This document shows positions 1-7,301 of a stretch of DNA of 19,521 nucleotides, one piece after another. The translations under genes and the position numbers were made by a program. This DNA comes from Spirochaetales bacterium (GTDB lineage Bacteria; Spirochaetota; Spirochaetia; DSM-27196; SKKC01), in contig SKKC01000268.1 of assembly GCA_007121695.1 (NCBI GenBank), forward strand, positions 1-19,521, read 5' to 3'. The notes below the pieces were generated by a model. The model was not told the DNA's origin and ran no database searches. It saw nothing but the letters and a program-made list of their open reading frames with translations. Positions within the stretch are counted from its first letter, which is position 1, and every line of letters starts with the position of its first letter.

Positions 1-285
1 GACGGCGATATCGGCAATCTCGTAAACGTGGCAAGCGCAGGGGTGCTGCGGACCGCGTCGAATCCCGAAGGGGCCATTGAGTTTATCCGTTTTCTCCTCG
101 ATACTACGGCTCAGGAGTACTTCACCGAGGTGGTGTACGAGTACCCGGTCATTGCAACGGTACAGCCAGCTGGCGTACTCGAGTCCTTCGACCGGGTCAT
201 TGAGGTCGCTCCGGTTATCGACCTCGACGATCTCGAAGATCTGGAAGGAACACTGAATCTGTTAAGGCGGGCTGGAGCTCTGTGA
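1..285 (+). CDS. Fe(3+) ABC transporter substrate-binding protein, C-terminal part (5' end outside window)
   Basis: The reading frame is open from the first base and ends at TGA 283-285, giving the last 94 residues of a periplasmic ferric-iron binding protein of the FbpA/FutA/Idi type. The stretch with a Gly-Val-Leu-Arg-Thr core, then NPEGAIEFIRFLLDTTAQEYF, a Tyr-Glu-Tyr-Pro motif, and a final LLRRAGAL is typical of the C-terminal lobe of this family, where vicinal tyrosines and nearby residues ligate iron. The permease and ATPase genes follow directly on the same strand, which fixes the role as the soluble receptor of the importer. Start, signal peptide and N-lobe are not visible. Whether it binds free Fe(3+) or a chelate cannot be judged from this fragment. 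Confidence 0.88.
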   Translation, partial: DGDIGNLVNVASAGVLRTASNPEGAIEFIRFLLDTTAQEYFTEVVYEYPVIATVQPAGVLESFDRVIEVAPVIDLDDLEDLEGTLNLLRRAGAL

Positions 286-300
286 TCAGTTTATCTGATC
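284..300 (+). other. small hairpin after the binding-protein stop codon
   Basis: GATCAG (284-289) and CTGATC (295-300) form a 6-bp inverted repeat with a 5-base loop, beginning inside the stop codon. There is no following T run, so it is not a normal intrinsic terminator. In binding-protein-dependent ABC operons a hairpin at this place often protects the upstream mRNA and keeps the receptor in excess over the permease. That role is an inference here, and the stem is short enough to be chance. Confidence 0.3.
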
Positions 301-329
301 CCGCTTGGGCGTCAGTCTGATACGCTCAT

Positions 330-1913
330 ATGGCGATACCAACACACCGTTCGCGCCGGAACGCCACAAGCATTCCGGCATTTCTTCTTGTTACCCCCCT
401 CTTTATTGTCGTAGCGATGGTTGTTCCATTGAGCTACCTCGTTCTTCGCGCAGCCGAGGCGGATCCACAAATCCTGTTCGAGCTGATCTGGCGTCGTCGG
501 ACTCTGGACCTGTTCACGAATACGATGCTGCTTACGGGTGGCGTTCTGGCCGTCACAACCCTGATCGGCGTTCCGCTCGCATGGCTTACAACCAGAACCG
601 ATATTCGAGGCGTAAAGTGGATTACGCTTGCATCTGTTATGCCACTCGCAATTCCCGGATACGTCATGGCGCACGCGCTGCTGAGCCTCGGCGGGAGAAA
701 CGGACTCGCGACACTCGTGGGTATTCAGATGACTCGACCCACAGGACTGCTGGGCGCAACTGCTGCCCTGAGTCTGTACTCATTCCCCTATATGTTTCTG
801 AACGTGCGCTCGGCCTTTCGCAGTCTTGATCCTGGTGTCGAAGAGTCCGCGCGCAGTCTCGGGTACTCACCCGTACAGGTATATCTGAAGGTCGTACTCC
901 CCATGCTGCTCCCGGGTCTGCTCGCAGGCTGGGTCATTATTGCGCTGTATACACTCGGCGATTTCGGAGCTGTTGCGCTCATGCGATACGAAGTCTTCAG
1001 TTTTGCGATCTATACCCAGTACGCGGGCGCGTTCGACCGGACCTACGCGTCGGTGCTCTCCCTGATGCTTCTGGCAATGACGGCAGTACCCGTCGTCCTC
1101 GAAGCACGCTTGCTGCGCTCTGCGCGATACGCACGCCTCGGAAGCGGTGTCAGCAGAAAACACCGCCCGGTTCATCTTCACGGAGTACTGCTCGTTCTTG
1201 CGTGGGCGTTCATAGCGCTCGTGCTCCTCGCGTCCATTGGCCTGCCGGTGTTCAGTCTCGTCTGGTGGATGCTGCTGCGACCGCCCTGGGGCGAACTCGG
1301 GCGTATCATCACGCTGTTTCTGAACAGCATGTCCGCGGCAGTTCCGGCAGCACTGGTCGCCGTGCTGCTCGCGCTTCCGCTGGCGTACGCGCGTGTGCGA
1401 TATCCGTCCCGGGTTACCATGCTTGGTGAACGTACCGCCTATATCGGGTATGCGGTGCCGCCGCTCGCGCTGGCACTCGCGTTCGTGTTCTTTTCGCTTC
1501 GAGGCATCCCTGTGCTGTATCAGACGCTTCCACTGCTGATCTTCGCGTATGCAATGAACTTTCTCGCCCTTGCGATGGGACCGATACGAAGCACGATGCT
1601 CCTGGCACCCCGCAAACTCGACGAAAGTGCACGCAGCCTCGGCTACAGTCCACAGGCGGCGTTTCTGTACGCCATTCTGCCGCTTCTGAAAAGCGGCGTC
1701 TTTGCCTCGTTTACGCTTGTGTTCGTTATGGCCATGAAGGAGCTCCCTCTGGCGTTCCTCCTCGCGCCAACCGGCTTCACGACCCTGAGCGTGGCAGTGT
1801 TCTCACGAACGTCTGAAGCACAGCTCGTGGAAGCGGCTCCCTATGCAGCCGCCATCGTGCTGTTTTCGAGTCTTTTCGTCGGTCTTATGCTAAAGTACGA
1901 GGGTCGCCACTGA
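330..1913 (+). CDS. fbpB: Fe(3+) ABC transporter permease, fused two-domain type
   Basis: This is the membrane channel of the ferric-iron importer, about 527 residues, the usual length for FbpB/FutB-type permeases in which two binding-protein-dependent permease domains are joined in one chain. Many hydrophobic segments run through the whole length, consistent with about 12 transmembrane helices. Two copies of the cytoplasmic EAA coupling loop, which docks the ATPase, are visible: EESARSLGYSP near residue 171 and DESARSLGYSP near residue 431. ATG 330 is the first start after an in-frame TGA at 318-320. The ribosome binding site is poor, so translation may depend on coupling to the upstream gene. 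The stop at 1911-1913 lies 22 bases before the ATPase start. The iron substrate is assigned from family resemblance and the neighbouring binding protein. Confidence 0.92.
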   Translation: MAIPTHRSRRNATSIPAFLLVTPLFIVVAMVVPLSYLVLRAAEADPQILFELIWRRRTLDLFTNTMLLTGGVLAVTTLIGVPLAWLTTRTDIRGVKWITLASVMPLAIPGYVMAHALLSLGGRNGLATLVGIQMTRPTGLLGATAALSLYSFPYMFLNVRSAFRSLDPGVEESARSLGYSPVQVYLKVVLPMLLPGLLAGWVIIALYTLGDFGAVALMRYEVFSFAIYTQYAGAFDRTYASVLSLMLLAMTAVPVVLEARLLRSARYARLGSGVSRKHRPVHLHGVLLVLAWAFIALVLLASIGLPVFSLVWWMLLRPPWGELGRIITLFLNSMSAAVPAALVAVLLALPLAYARVRYPSRVTMLGERTAYIGYAVPPLALALAFVFFSLRGIPVLYQTLPLLIFAYAMNFLALAMGPIRSTMLLAPRKLDESARSLGYSPQAAFLYAILPLLKSGVFASFTLVFVMAMKELPLAFLLAPTGFTTLSVAVFSRTSEAQLVEAAPYAAAIVLFSSLFVGLMLKYEGRH

Positions 1914-1935
1914 TCCCCACGGAGGTTGATTGTTC

Positions 1936-3039
1936 ATGTTTCACCTTGATGTTCAGCAGATTACCAAACGCTATCACCCCGCACCGACACCCGCGGTGTC
2001 CGACGCGTCGTTTCACCTCGATTCGGGAGAGATATTCGGCCTCGTCGGGCCGAGCGGATGCGGAAAGACGACAACCCTGCGCATAATCGCAGGCTTCGAG
2101 CACCCTGACAGTGGCGACATTCTCCTCGACGGTGTGTCGATTCGCGATCTGCCACCAGAGCGACGGAAGATCGGTTTCGTGTTCCAGGACTACGCGCTGT
2201 TCCCGAACAGATCGGTTATCGGGAACGTCGTGTTCGGGCTGCGTGGGGTAGACCGGCGCAACAGGCGGCGACGCGCCGAGGAACTGCTCGAGCTCGTGGG
2301 CCTTGAAGGCGAGGCGGAGCGAATGCCCCACGAGCTTTCCGGCGGCCAGCAGCAGCGCGTCGCGCTTGCACGCACGCTCGCGTCGAATCCGGAACTAATC
2401 CTGCTCGACGAGCCGTTCTCCAACCTGGATGCTGCGCTCCGCGAGACGACACGGAGAGATATCCGGACCCTTCTGAAATGCGCCGACGTAAGCGCGATCC
2501 TTGTAACCCATGACCAGGAAGAAGCGCTGTCGTTCTGTGACAGCGTGGGAGTCATGCACGCAGGTGCACTCGAGCAGGTCGGAAGGCCGGAAGAGATATA
2601 TCTTCGCCCCGAGACCAGTTTCGTCGCCCAGTTTCTCGGCAGGGCGAACCTGCTTCGGGGAACCGCGCGGGGGTCGGTCGCGGACACCGAACTAGGCACC
2701 ATACCGATTTTTCCGGATTCAGAGGGCCCGGTACTCCTTTCCTTGCGCCCCGAACATCTCGGCCTGTCGCCCCTGGACTCCCCCGAAGGCGGTCCGGGCG
2801 GCGAGGTTATCTCCCGCGAGTTTCGTGGTCACGACGTGACCTTCAGAGTCCGTTACGGGCGGATAGATTATCTGGCCCACACCGAGTATACCGGCGCCCT
2901 CACCGTTGGCAGCAGGGTCTCCATTTACCCTCGCGAGCCGGCGGTCGTCCTTCGGGAGACGGGGCTGTGCCGTCGCGCACTGCCAAGTACTGCACACAGC
3001 GCGAGATGGGCCCAGTTACTGCAGGCACGAGCGACATAA
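1936..3039 (+). CDS. fbpC: Fe(3+) ABC transporter ATP-binding protein
   Basis: This is the cytoplasmic ATPase that drives the iron importer. Residue numbers count from ATG 1936 (367 aa). Walker A is GPSGCGKT (38-45), the Q-loop region is FVFQDYALFP (81-90), the ABC signature is LSGGQ (134-138), Walker B is LILLDEP (154-160), and the switch histidine is H192 in LVTHDQEEA. The C-terminal third, with SLRPEHLGL at 269-277, fits a TOBE regulatory domain. A GGAGG at 1921-1925 precedes the gene. TTG 1930 is in frame but only 4 bases from it, whereas ATG 1936 has a 10-base spacer, so ATG is chosen with modest certainty. It is the last gene of the operon and ends 15 bases from the convergent CDF transporter gene, with no terminator visible in the gap. 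Confidence 0.93.
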   Translation: MFHLDVQQITKRYHPAPTPAVSDASFHLDSGEIFGLVGPSGCGKTTTLRIIAGFEHPDSGDILLDGVSIRDLPPERRKIGFVFQDYALFPNRSVIGNVVFGLRGVDRRNRRRRAEELLELVGLEGEAERMPHELSGGQQQRVALARTLASNPELILLDEPFSNLDAALRETTRRDIRTLLKCADVSAILVTHDQEEALSFCDSVGVMHAGALEQVGRPEEIYLRPETSFVAQFLGRANLLRGTARGSVADTELGTIPIFPDSEGPVLLSLRPEHLGLSPLDSPEGGPGGEVISREFRGHDVTFRVRYGRIDYLAHTEYTGALTVGSRVSIYPREPAVVLRETGLCRRALPSTAHSARWAQLLQARAT

Positions 3040-3054
3040 ACGATTGCACACCCG

Positions 3055-3933
3055 TCAGGAGTCTTTCCGTTCTCGCTCCGGTTCTATGTGCACAGTCGGC
3101 TCGAGCCCCAGATCGTCACGCAGCGCCTGCTCGAAGTCGTCCACCAGATCGTGAGCGTCGCCTACCGACATATCGGAGTCCATGTTCACGTGGCATGTCA
3201 TTTCGGTGTGAGCACCATACCGATGAATGTGCACATGATGGACACTGTTGAACATGGGACTGATGCGTCTCCCGATCTCACGAATACCGTCGAGCGTTCG
3301 CGTATTCGGCGACTCGCCGAGTAACGGTCGGGCCGAGTCAAGGATGACCTTCCCCGCCGCGACGAGCAGAAATATCGCGACAATCATGCTCAGAACAGCA
3401 TCGACCCAGTACTGGTCTCCAGCCAAAACGATTCCGATCAACACGATAATTGAAGTCAGCGAGTCGCTTCGATGATGCCATCCGTCAGCGCGAATCGATT
3501 TCATGCCGCTTCGCCGGGACGCGAAAAAAGAAAACTGTGCAAGCAATTCTTTCGCGACGATCGAAACTATCACCGCCACACGTCCAACCGTGCCGTACAG
3601 TACGGGTTGGGGATCAGCGAGGTCCGCTATGGCTTCTATGAGAAAATTGAGTCCGACCGTTCCGATCACGACGCCGATCCCTACGCTCATTATCAGGTCT
3701 GCGCGTCCGTGTCCGAATGGATGCTCAGGGTCTGCCGGTTTCCGGGTGGTCCGGGTGGCGAACAAAAGGGCTATTGAAGACAACGTGTCAGATATCGTAT
3801 GCCATGCATCGGCCGCAAGAGCAACGGACCCTGTCACGATTCCGGCCCAGTACTTCAGGATGGCTAACAGGACATTGACGGCTACCGAGAGGGAACCCGA
3901 GAGATAGCCCCATCTGGTACTCCGCTCACGCAT
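3055..3933 (-). CDS. cation diffusion facilitator (CDF) metal efflux transporter
   Basis: This is an inner-membrane metal/proton antiporter of the CDF family (292 aa from ATG 3933), probably exporting Zn(2+), Mn(2+) or Fe(2+). The six-helix core is evident. The TM2 metal-site motif reads AWHTISD (H45-x3-D49) and the TM5 motif reads WHHRSD (H153-x3-D157). Between them lies the family loop PEHPFGHGR. The C-terminal cytoplasmic domain (about 205-285) is His-rich (VHHVHIHRYGAH), as in dimerising metal-sensing CDF tails. An upstream in-frame GTG at 3966 exists, but ATG 3933 has GGGAGG with a 5-base spacer and a promoter lies just upstream, so the shorter form is chosen. Placement beside an iron importer makes iron or manganese efflux thinkable, but the His/Asp sites do not settle the metal. 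Confidence 0.92.
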   Translation of the reverse strand: MRERSTRWGYLSGSLSVAVNVLLAILKYWAGIVTGSVALAADAWHTISDTLSSIALLFATRTTRKPADPEHPFGHGRADLIMSVGIGVVIGTVGLNFLIEAIADLADPQPVLYGTVGRVAVIVSIVAKELLAQFSFFASRRSGMKSIRADGWHHRSDSLTSIIVLIGIVLAGDQYWVDAVLSMIVAIFLLVAAGKVILDSARPLLGESPNTRTLDGIREIGRRISPMFNSVHHVHIHRYGAHTEMTCHVNMDSDMSVGDAHDLVDDFEQALRDDLGLEPTVHIEPERERKDS

Positions 3934-3953
3934 TTCAACCTCCCGGGGCAGGT

Positions 3954-3982
3954 ATTCTATCCACACGAATAGAATCTCACAA
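3954..3982 (-). promoter_or_regulatory. sigma-70-type promoter of the CDF gene
   Basis: On the minus strand a -35 hexamer TTGTGA (3982-3977) and a -10 hexamer TAGAAT (3959-3954) are separated by exactly 17 bases. Transcription would begin near 3947, just before the GGGAGG (3944-3939) of the ATG at 3933. This agrees with the shorter start of the CDF gene, because the alternative GTG at 3966 would lie upstream of the transcript. Confidence 0.5.
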
Positions 3983-4026
3983 GCAAAAAGACGCTATACG
4001 GTAGGCGATGAATCACGTTTTATACT

Positions 4027-4548
4027 ATGCTCGATACTGTGAGTGAAGCTGGACACATATATTACCTGAAACAGAAACAGACGCTCATTCTCTTCGGAGA
4101 AGGGCGGATTCAGGCGCTTACTGCATACTCACTTTTCGAACACGTCAGCGACGTGGTAACGCAGTCGGGAATCCGGGAGATCTTTTTTGACCTCTCGAAC
4201 ACGGGATACATCGATTCAACGACGATAGGCACGCTACTGAAACTCGTCCGCTTCATGAAGCGGAACGGTGGAAAGACGTGGCTGTGCAACCCCTCAGAAG
4301 CGGTCGTAGACATACTGAAGACCTGTCACCTCTACGGGTATCTTCCGGTCATTCACGAAGAGCGCATGAGCGAGCTGAAGTCCAAAGTACTGGACAAGGT
4401 GCCGGTGCAACGTAAGGATCTGCTTACGGACGACTACGTTCTTGAAGCACATAAGGACATAGTGGAAGCAGCTCCACAGGTGCGGGATCAGTTCGAGATC
4501 CTTCTCTCTGCCCTCGAAAAAAAGGTACACGGCACAAGCGATACCTGA
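4027..4548 (+). CDS. STAS-domain protein, anti-sigma-factor-antagonist-like
   Basis: Residues about 10-115 resemble a STAS domain of the SpoIIAA/RsbV type: strand-rich start, then FFDLSNTGYIDSTTIGTLL. The D63-S64 pair falls where these proteins carry the serine phosphorylated by a partner kinase. Residues about 115-173 form a charged, probably helical extension (VPVQRKDLL, DQFEILLSALEKK) beyond a typical single-domain antagonist of about 110 residues. No anti-sigma kinase, phosphatase or sigma factor gene lies beside it, so its partner must be encoded elsewhere. The gene stands alone on the plus strand, divergent from the CDF gene and convergent with the antiporter (6-base gap). No good ribosome binding site precedes ATG 4027. 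A TATACT touches the start codon but sits too close to serve as a -10 for it. Confidence 0.8.
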   Translation: MLDTVSEAGHIYYLKQKQTLILFGEGRIQALTAYSLFEHVSDVVTQSGIREIFFDLSNTGYIDSTTIGTLLKLVRFMKRNGGKTWLCNPSEAVVDILKTCHLYGYLPVIHEERMSELKSKVLDKVPVQRKDLLTDDYVLEAHKDIVEAAPQVRDQFEILLSALEKKVHGTSDT

Positions 4549-4554
4549 GGTGCA

Positions 4555-5532
4555 TCACATCAGGAACAAAGCTGCCACGTATCCCGCGTACAGCGCCAGA
4601 AACGTGCCGCCCTCGAGACGGTCTATTTTCCGTCCTTTTCCCGTGAACACGAACAGAAACAGCAGTACGGACGCCACCAGATAGGCAAACAGGTCCAGGT
4701 TGCTCCCGGCTGGCACCGGTATCGGCCGGATCGATGCTGTCAGACCGAGTATCAGAAACGCATTCAGCAGGCATGAGCCGAGCGCATTGCCGACAGCAAT
4801 GTCGAGTTCACCGGCACGCGCGGCGACGATTGACGTAGCGAGTTCGGGTAGCGATGTTCCGACCGCAACAATAAGGATGGCGACAACGCGCTCCGACAGA
4901 CCCAGGGCCAGAGCCACCTCTGTTGCCGACGAGACAACGCCTCGACCACCGGCAATCAGAAGAATCAGCCCGACTGCAATCTGAGCAATGGTTTTCGGCA
5001 GCGGAGGTCTCTCGTCGCCAGCCGTATCGTCGGCGGCGAACGGGGTGGCCGACGGATCGCGCCTCGAAAGACTGATCGTATAGGCTACGAACACAAAGAA
5101 AAACCCGAGCATCAGAAGCCCTTCGCTCCGCTGTATGCGCGCAATCGCGTGACCTCCTATGGCGGGATCATTGGCGACGACAAGCAGTACCGCTGCACTC
5201 AGGACACACAAGGGAATTTCTATGCGCGTGGTGGCGCGACTGATCGGTACGTCGCGTATCACGGCAGCTACCCCGAGCACGGCAAGTATATTGAAAACGT
5301 TGCTTCCGACGACATTTCCGTATCCGATGTCGGTAGAACCGGCAACGACACCGACAAGATTCACCACCAGCTCCGGAAGCGATGTGCCGACCGCTACAAT
5401 GGTAATCCCCACGAACAATGGCGACACACCAAGACCAAGCGCGAGCCGGGACGCGCCCTTTACGAGCAGATCCGCACCGTATACCAGCGCAGCCAACCCG
5501 ACCGCCAGCACCACGAACGAGACGAACATCAC
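4555..5532 (-). CDS. calcium/sodium antiporter of the YrbG/CaCA type
   Basis: This is an inner-membrane cation/Ca(2+) exchanger, 325 aa, with two homologous halves of five helices each joined by an acidic cytoplasmic loop (about 155-180), the normal plan of the family. The first ion-binding repeat has GTSLPE (49-54) and GSNVFN (76-81). The second has GTSLPE (225-230), but the partner motif reads GSCLLN (252-257) instead of the usual GSN-x-FN type. GTG 5532 has AAGGA 7 bases upstream, and the next codon is ATG 5529, either of which could be the start. The gene closes the long minus-strand run that begins at ahcY. Its direction of transport and ion (Ca/Na, Ca/H or K-dependent) are not determined by the sequence. 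Confidence 0.92.
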   Translation of the reverse strand: MMFVSFVVLAVGLAALVYGADLLVKGASRLALGLGVSPLFVGITIVAVGTSLPELVVNLVGVVAGSTDIGYGNVVGSNVFNILAVLGVAAVIRDVPISRATTRIEIPLCVLSAAVLLVVANDPAIGGHAIARIQRSEGLLMLGFFFVFVAYTISLSRRDPSATPFAADDTAGDERPPLPKTIAQIAVGLILLIAGGRGVVSSATEVALALGLSERVVAILIVAVGTSLPELATSIVAARAGELDIAVGNALGSCLLNAFLILGLTASIRPIPVPAGSNLDLFAYLVASVLLFLFVFTGKGRKIDRLEGGTFLALYAGYVAALFLM

Positions 5533-5729
5533 GACCCGGTCCTTGCTGCGCGGTCATGGGACTCGCATCTGTCGGCCCTGTCGGCGAACCTGCGCACACT
5601 GCGGAGAACGCAGCCAGGACCAGTGCTATCGACCGACTCGAACCGTGCCGCTGACTCGCTGTCTGTATGAGCAGAAAGAACCGGTATCAATCGATACGAA
5701 GGGTGATCGATAGTCTGTAGCATTACCAA
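5529..5729 (-). CDS. possible small ORF between lipase and antiporter genes, unknown
   Basis: This is a 66-codon frame in the 219-base gap between two genes of the same run. TTG 5729 is preceded by a full GGAGG (5741-5737) at the ideal distance of 7 bases, and ATG 5723 follows two codons later. The frame ends in TGA 5531-5529, which overlaps the GTG/ATG start of the antiporter gene, a common sign of translational coupling. The product is polar and Arg-rich toward its end, with two cysteines and no membrane segment or signal peptide. I recognise no family. It could instead be a leader peptide controlling antiporter translation, or chance. Confidence 0.3.
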   Translation of the reverse strand: MVMLQTIDHPSYRLIPVLSAHTDSESAARFESVDSTGPGCVLRSVRRFADRADRCESHDRAARTGS

Positions 5730-5751
5730 CTGATGTCCTCCGTTATGTGTC

Positions 5752-6585
5752 TCAATACCCGAGATCACTGCGGTCCACACCCGCTTCTGAAAGCAGGTCA
5801 CGCAGCGCTTCCCGGGTTCTTGGATGATGATCCCGAACCGACAACGAGACAAGCCTCCTCGGCTCTCCAAGCTGTACATGGGCGCCGAAATGTCGGTAAC
5901 CGAGAATGGCGGGGGGAAGCGCCGGGACTATATCCTGTGCATACACAACTCGCACGGCTCTATACTCCTGGTCCTGAAGAACCCGTTGCGTCGAGGAGGT
6001 CAGCACTCGCGGCGATGAGTATGTGATAAGGCGAACATCTATATCCGGAGCCAGCCGTCGCACTTCGTCAAACGCGAGTGTTGCGAGAGCCCCGCCAGCG
6101 CTCGCACCTATGAGTATTATCGTATTTCCGCGATGTGCAAATACCCGGGTAAGCAGTTCCTGCCGTACAGACTCGTATCGCTGCAGATACCCGCTGTGCG
6201 CACGGAAGGAAGTGTCGGGATCAAGATATTTTGGACGCCGGGGTACCGCTCTGAGGTTCAGCAATTGATCTGGCGAGCCTCGCTGGTCGTGCGTGGCCCT
6301 GAATGCGATGTGGTAGGCATTCTCATACTCTATCGCAACAGCGAGTGTCGCTGTCTCCTCGTTTCCGAAGTAGTCAAGTTCCCAGGGGGCGTCTCGAAAC
6401 TGGATCTGAACACGCCATGCAGCCTCAGCCATCGCCCAGTACCGATACAGGAGCTCTTCGTCGAGCTCCCAGATTCCTGCCTGTATGGATTCTGTTTGAG
6501 TCAGCGGTACGGTCGTACATCCCGAGTACAGTACGAGAATGGCAACACCGAATCCGTGTATCCACGCGTACCGTCTACCAGACAT
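5752..6585 (-). CDS. class 3 lipase-like lipoprotein
   Basis: This 277-residue alpha/beta-hydrolase resembles fungal-type (class 3) lipases. It has a lipoprotein signal: a hydrophobic stretch followed by LYSGC with the lipidated cysteine at C23, so it should be anchored in the envelope. The nucleophile elbow is G-A-S162-A-G followed by GALATLAF, in place of the common GHSLGG. The acid residue is D218 in AQDIVPALPP. The catalytic histidine is probably in DHH at 252-254, the place corresponding to the DH motif near the end of the fungal enzymes. ATG 6585 lies inside the end of the upstream barrel-protein gene (11-base overlap), so translation is likely coupled. The substrate is unknown. The catalytic triad is assigned by motif order only. 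Confidence 0.78.
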   Translation of the reverse strand: MSGRRYAWIHGFGVAILVLYSGCTTVPLTQTESIQAGIWELDEELLYRYWAMAEAAWRVQIQFRDAPWELDYFGNEETATLAVAIEYENAYHIAFRATHDQRGSPDQLLNLRAVPRRPKYLDPDTSFRAHSGYLQRYESVRQELLTRVFAHRGNTIILIGASAGGALATLAFDEVRRLAPDIDVRLITYSSPRVLTSSTQRVLQDQEYRAVRVVYAQDIVPALPPAILGYRHFGAHVQLGEPRRLVSLSVRDHHPRTREALRDLLSEAGVDRSDLGY

Positions 6586-7270
6586 ACCCTACTCCGAACA
6601 TGAGTTCGATGATAGCAGGACGGAACCCGTCGGCGCCGGGTGGCTGTCGATGATCCTGGCTGTAGACAGACCCTCCGAGAGAAACGTCCAGAACAAGCCG
6701 GTCTGACACCCACGAGAGCCCGCCGTTCGCGTGAATCATGGCGGCGAGACGGTTCTCGGGCTCAATACGCCCGCGCGTCGTTACCGAAACAGACCCCGAC
6801 CCATAAGACTCTTCATACCACAACGCACCTGGTAGCACACGAAGACCAGACCGCATCTCGGCGAACAACCGTACCGGCGTGTCCGAAGACACCCGCACAA
6901 GGAATCCCGTTTCGATGTACCGGACATGAAGCCGCCCGGATCCGGTAATCGGGTCGGAATCGCCAGGTTCACCGGGAAGTTGTTCAGAGATTTCATACGT
7001 GTTTCCGCTCGTCCGAAAACCTCCGTATGCTCCGAGGGACACGTACCGCACGACATTCCGTCGCACATAGGCACCAAGGCCGAGTCCGGGATGCATGTCT
7101 GCAGAAGCATTCAAGAGACGATGTTCGAGGCTGTCTCCCACCACTCGCATGGATCCGAGAGAGAGGTGCAGTCCGGCCACCAGCGCGCGCGAATCCGGCG
7201 CAGCATATACTGAAACACAACACCAGAGGAGGAGACTCGAAAGACAACCTGCGCGAAACAGCCGGTTCAC
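6575..7270 (-). CDS. predicted outer-membrane beta-barrel protein, unknown function
   Basis: With GTG 7270 as start the product is 231 aa. It opens with a signal peptide (basic VNRLFR, hydrophobic SSLLLWCCVSV, cleavage near VYA-A at 23/24). The rest shows alternating hydrophobic/polar stretches, many glycines (LGLGAYVRR, VSLGAYGGF) and a C-terminal aromatic residue, FGVGYVW, as in outer-membrane proteins recognised by the BAM machinery. The frame is open upstream to 7597, but that part overlaps zwf and lacks signal-peptide character. TTG 7288 is another possible start. The ribosome binding site is weak, and the gene begins 31 bases after the zwf stop. No named family is recognised. Its overlap with the lipase-like gene suggests a shared envelope task. 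Confidence 0.66.
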   Translation of the reverse strand: MNRLFRAGCLSSLLLWCCVSVYAAPDSRALVAGLHLSLGSMRVVGDSLEHRLLNASADMHPGLGLGAYVRRNVVRYVSLGAYGGFRTSGNTYEISEQLPGEPGDSDPITGSGRLHVRYIETGFLVRVSSDTPVRLFAEMRSGLRVLPGALWYEESYGSGSVSVTTRGRIEPENRLAAMIHANGGLSWVSDRLVLDVSLGGSVYSQDHRQPPGADGFRPAIIELMFGVGYVW

Positions 7271-7301
7271 CCGCGTACCGTAGCACAATGTTGCAGCAAA
7301 A

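Noticed and set aside
4021..4026. TATACT as -10 box of the STAS gene
   Set aside because: It touches the start codon, would start transcription inside the gene, and has no matching -35.
5690..5703. Small GTATC...GATAC inverted repeat between lipase and antiporter genes
   Set aside because: The stem is five base pairs only, with no T run and no neighbouring regulator; likely chance.
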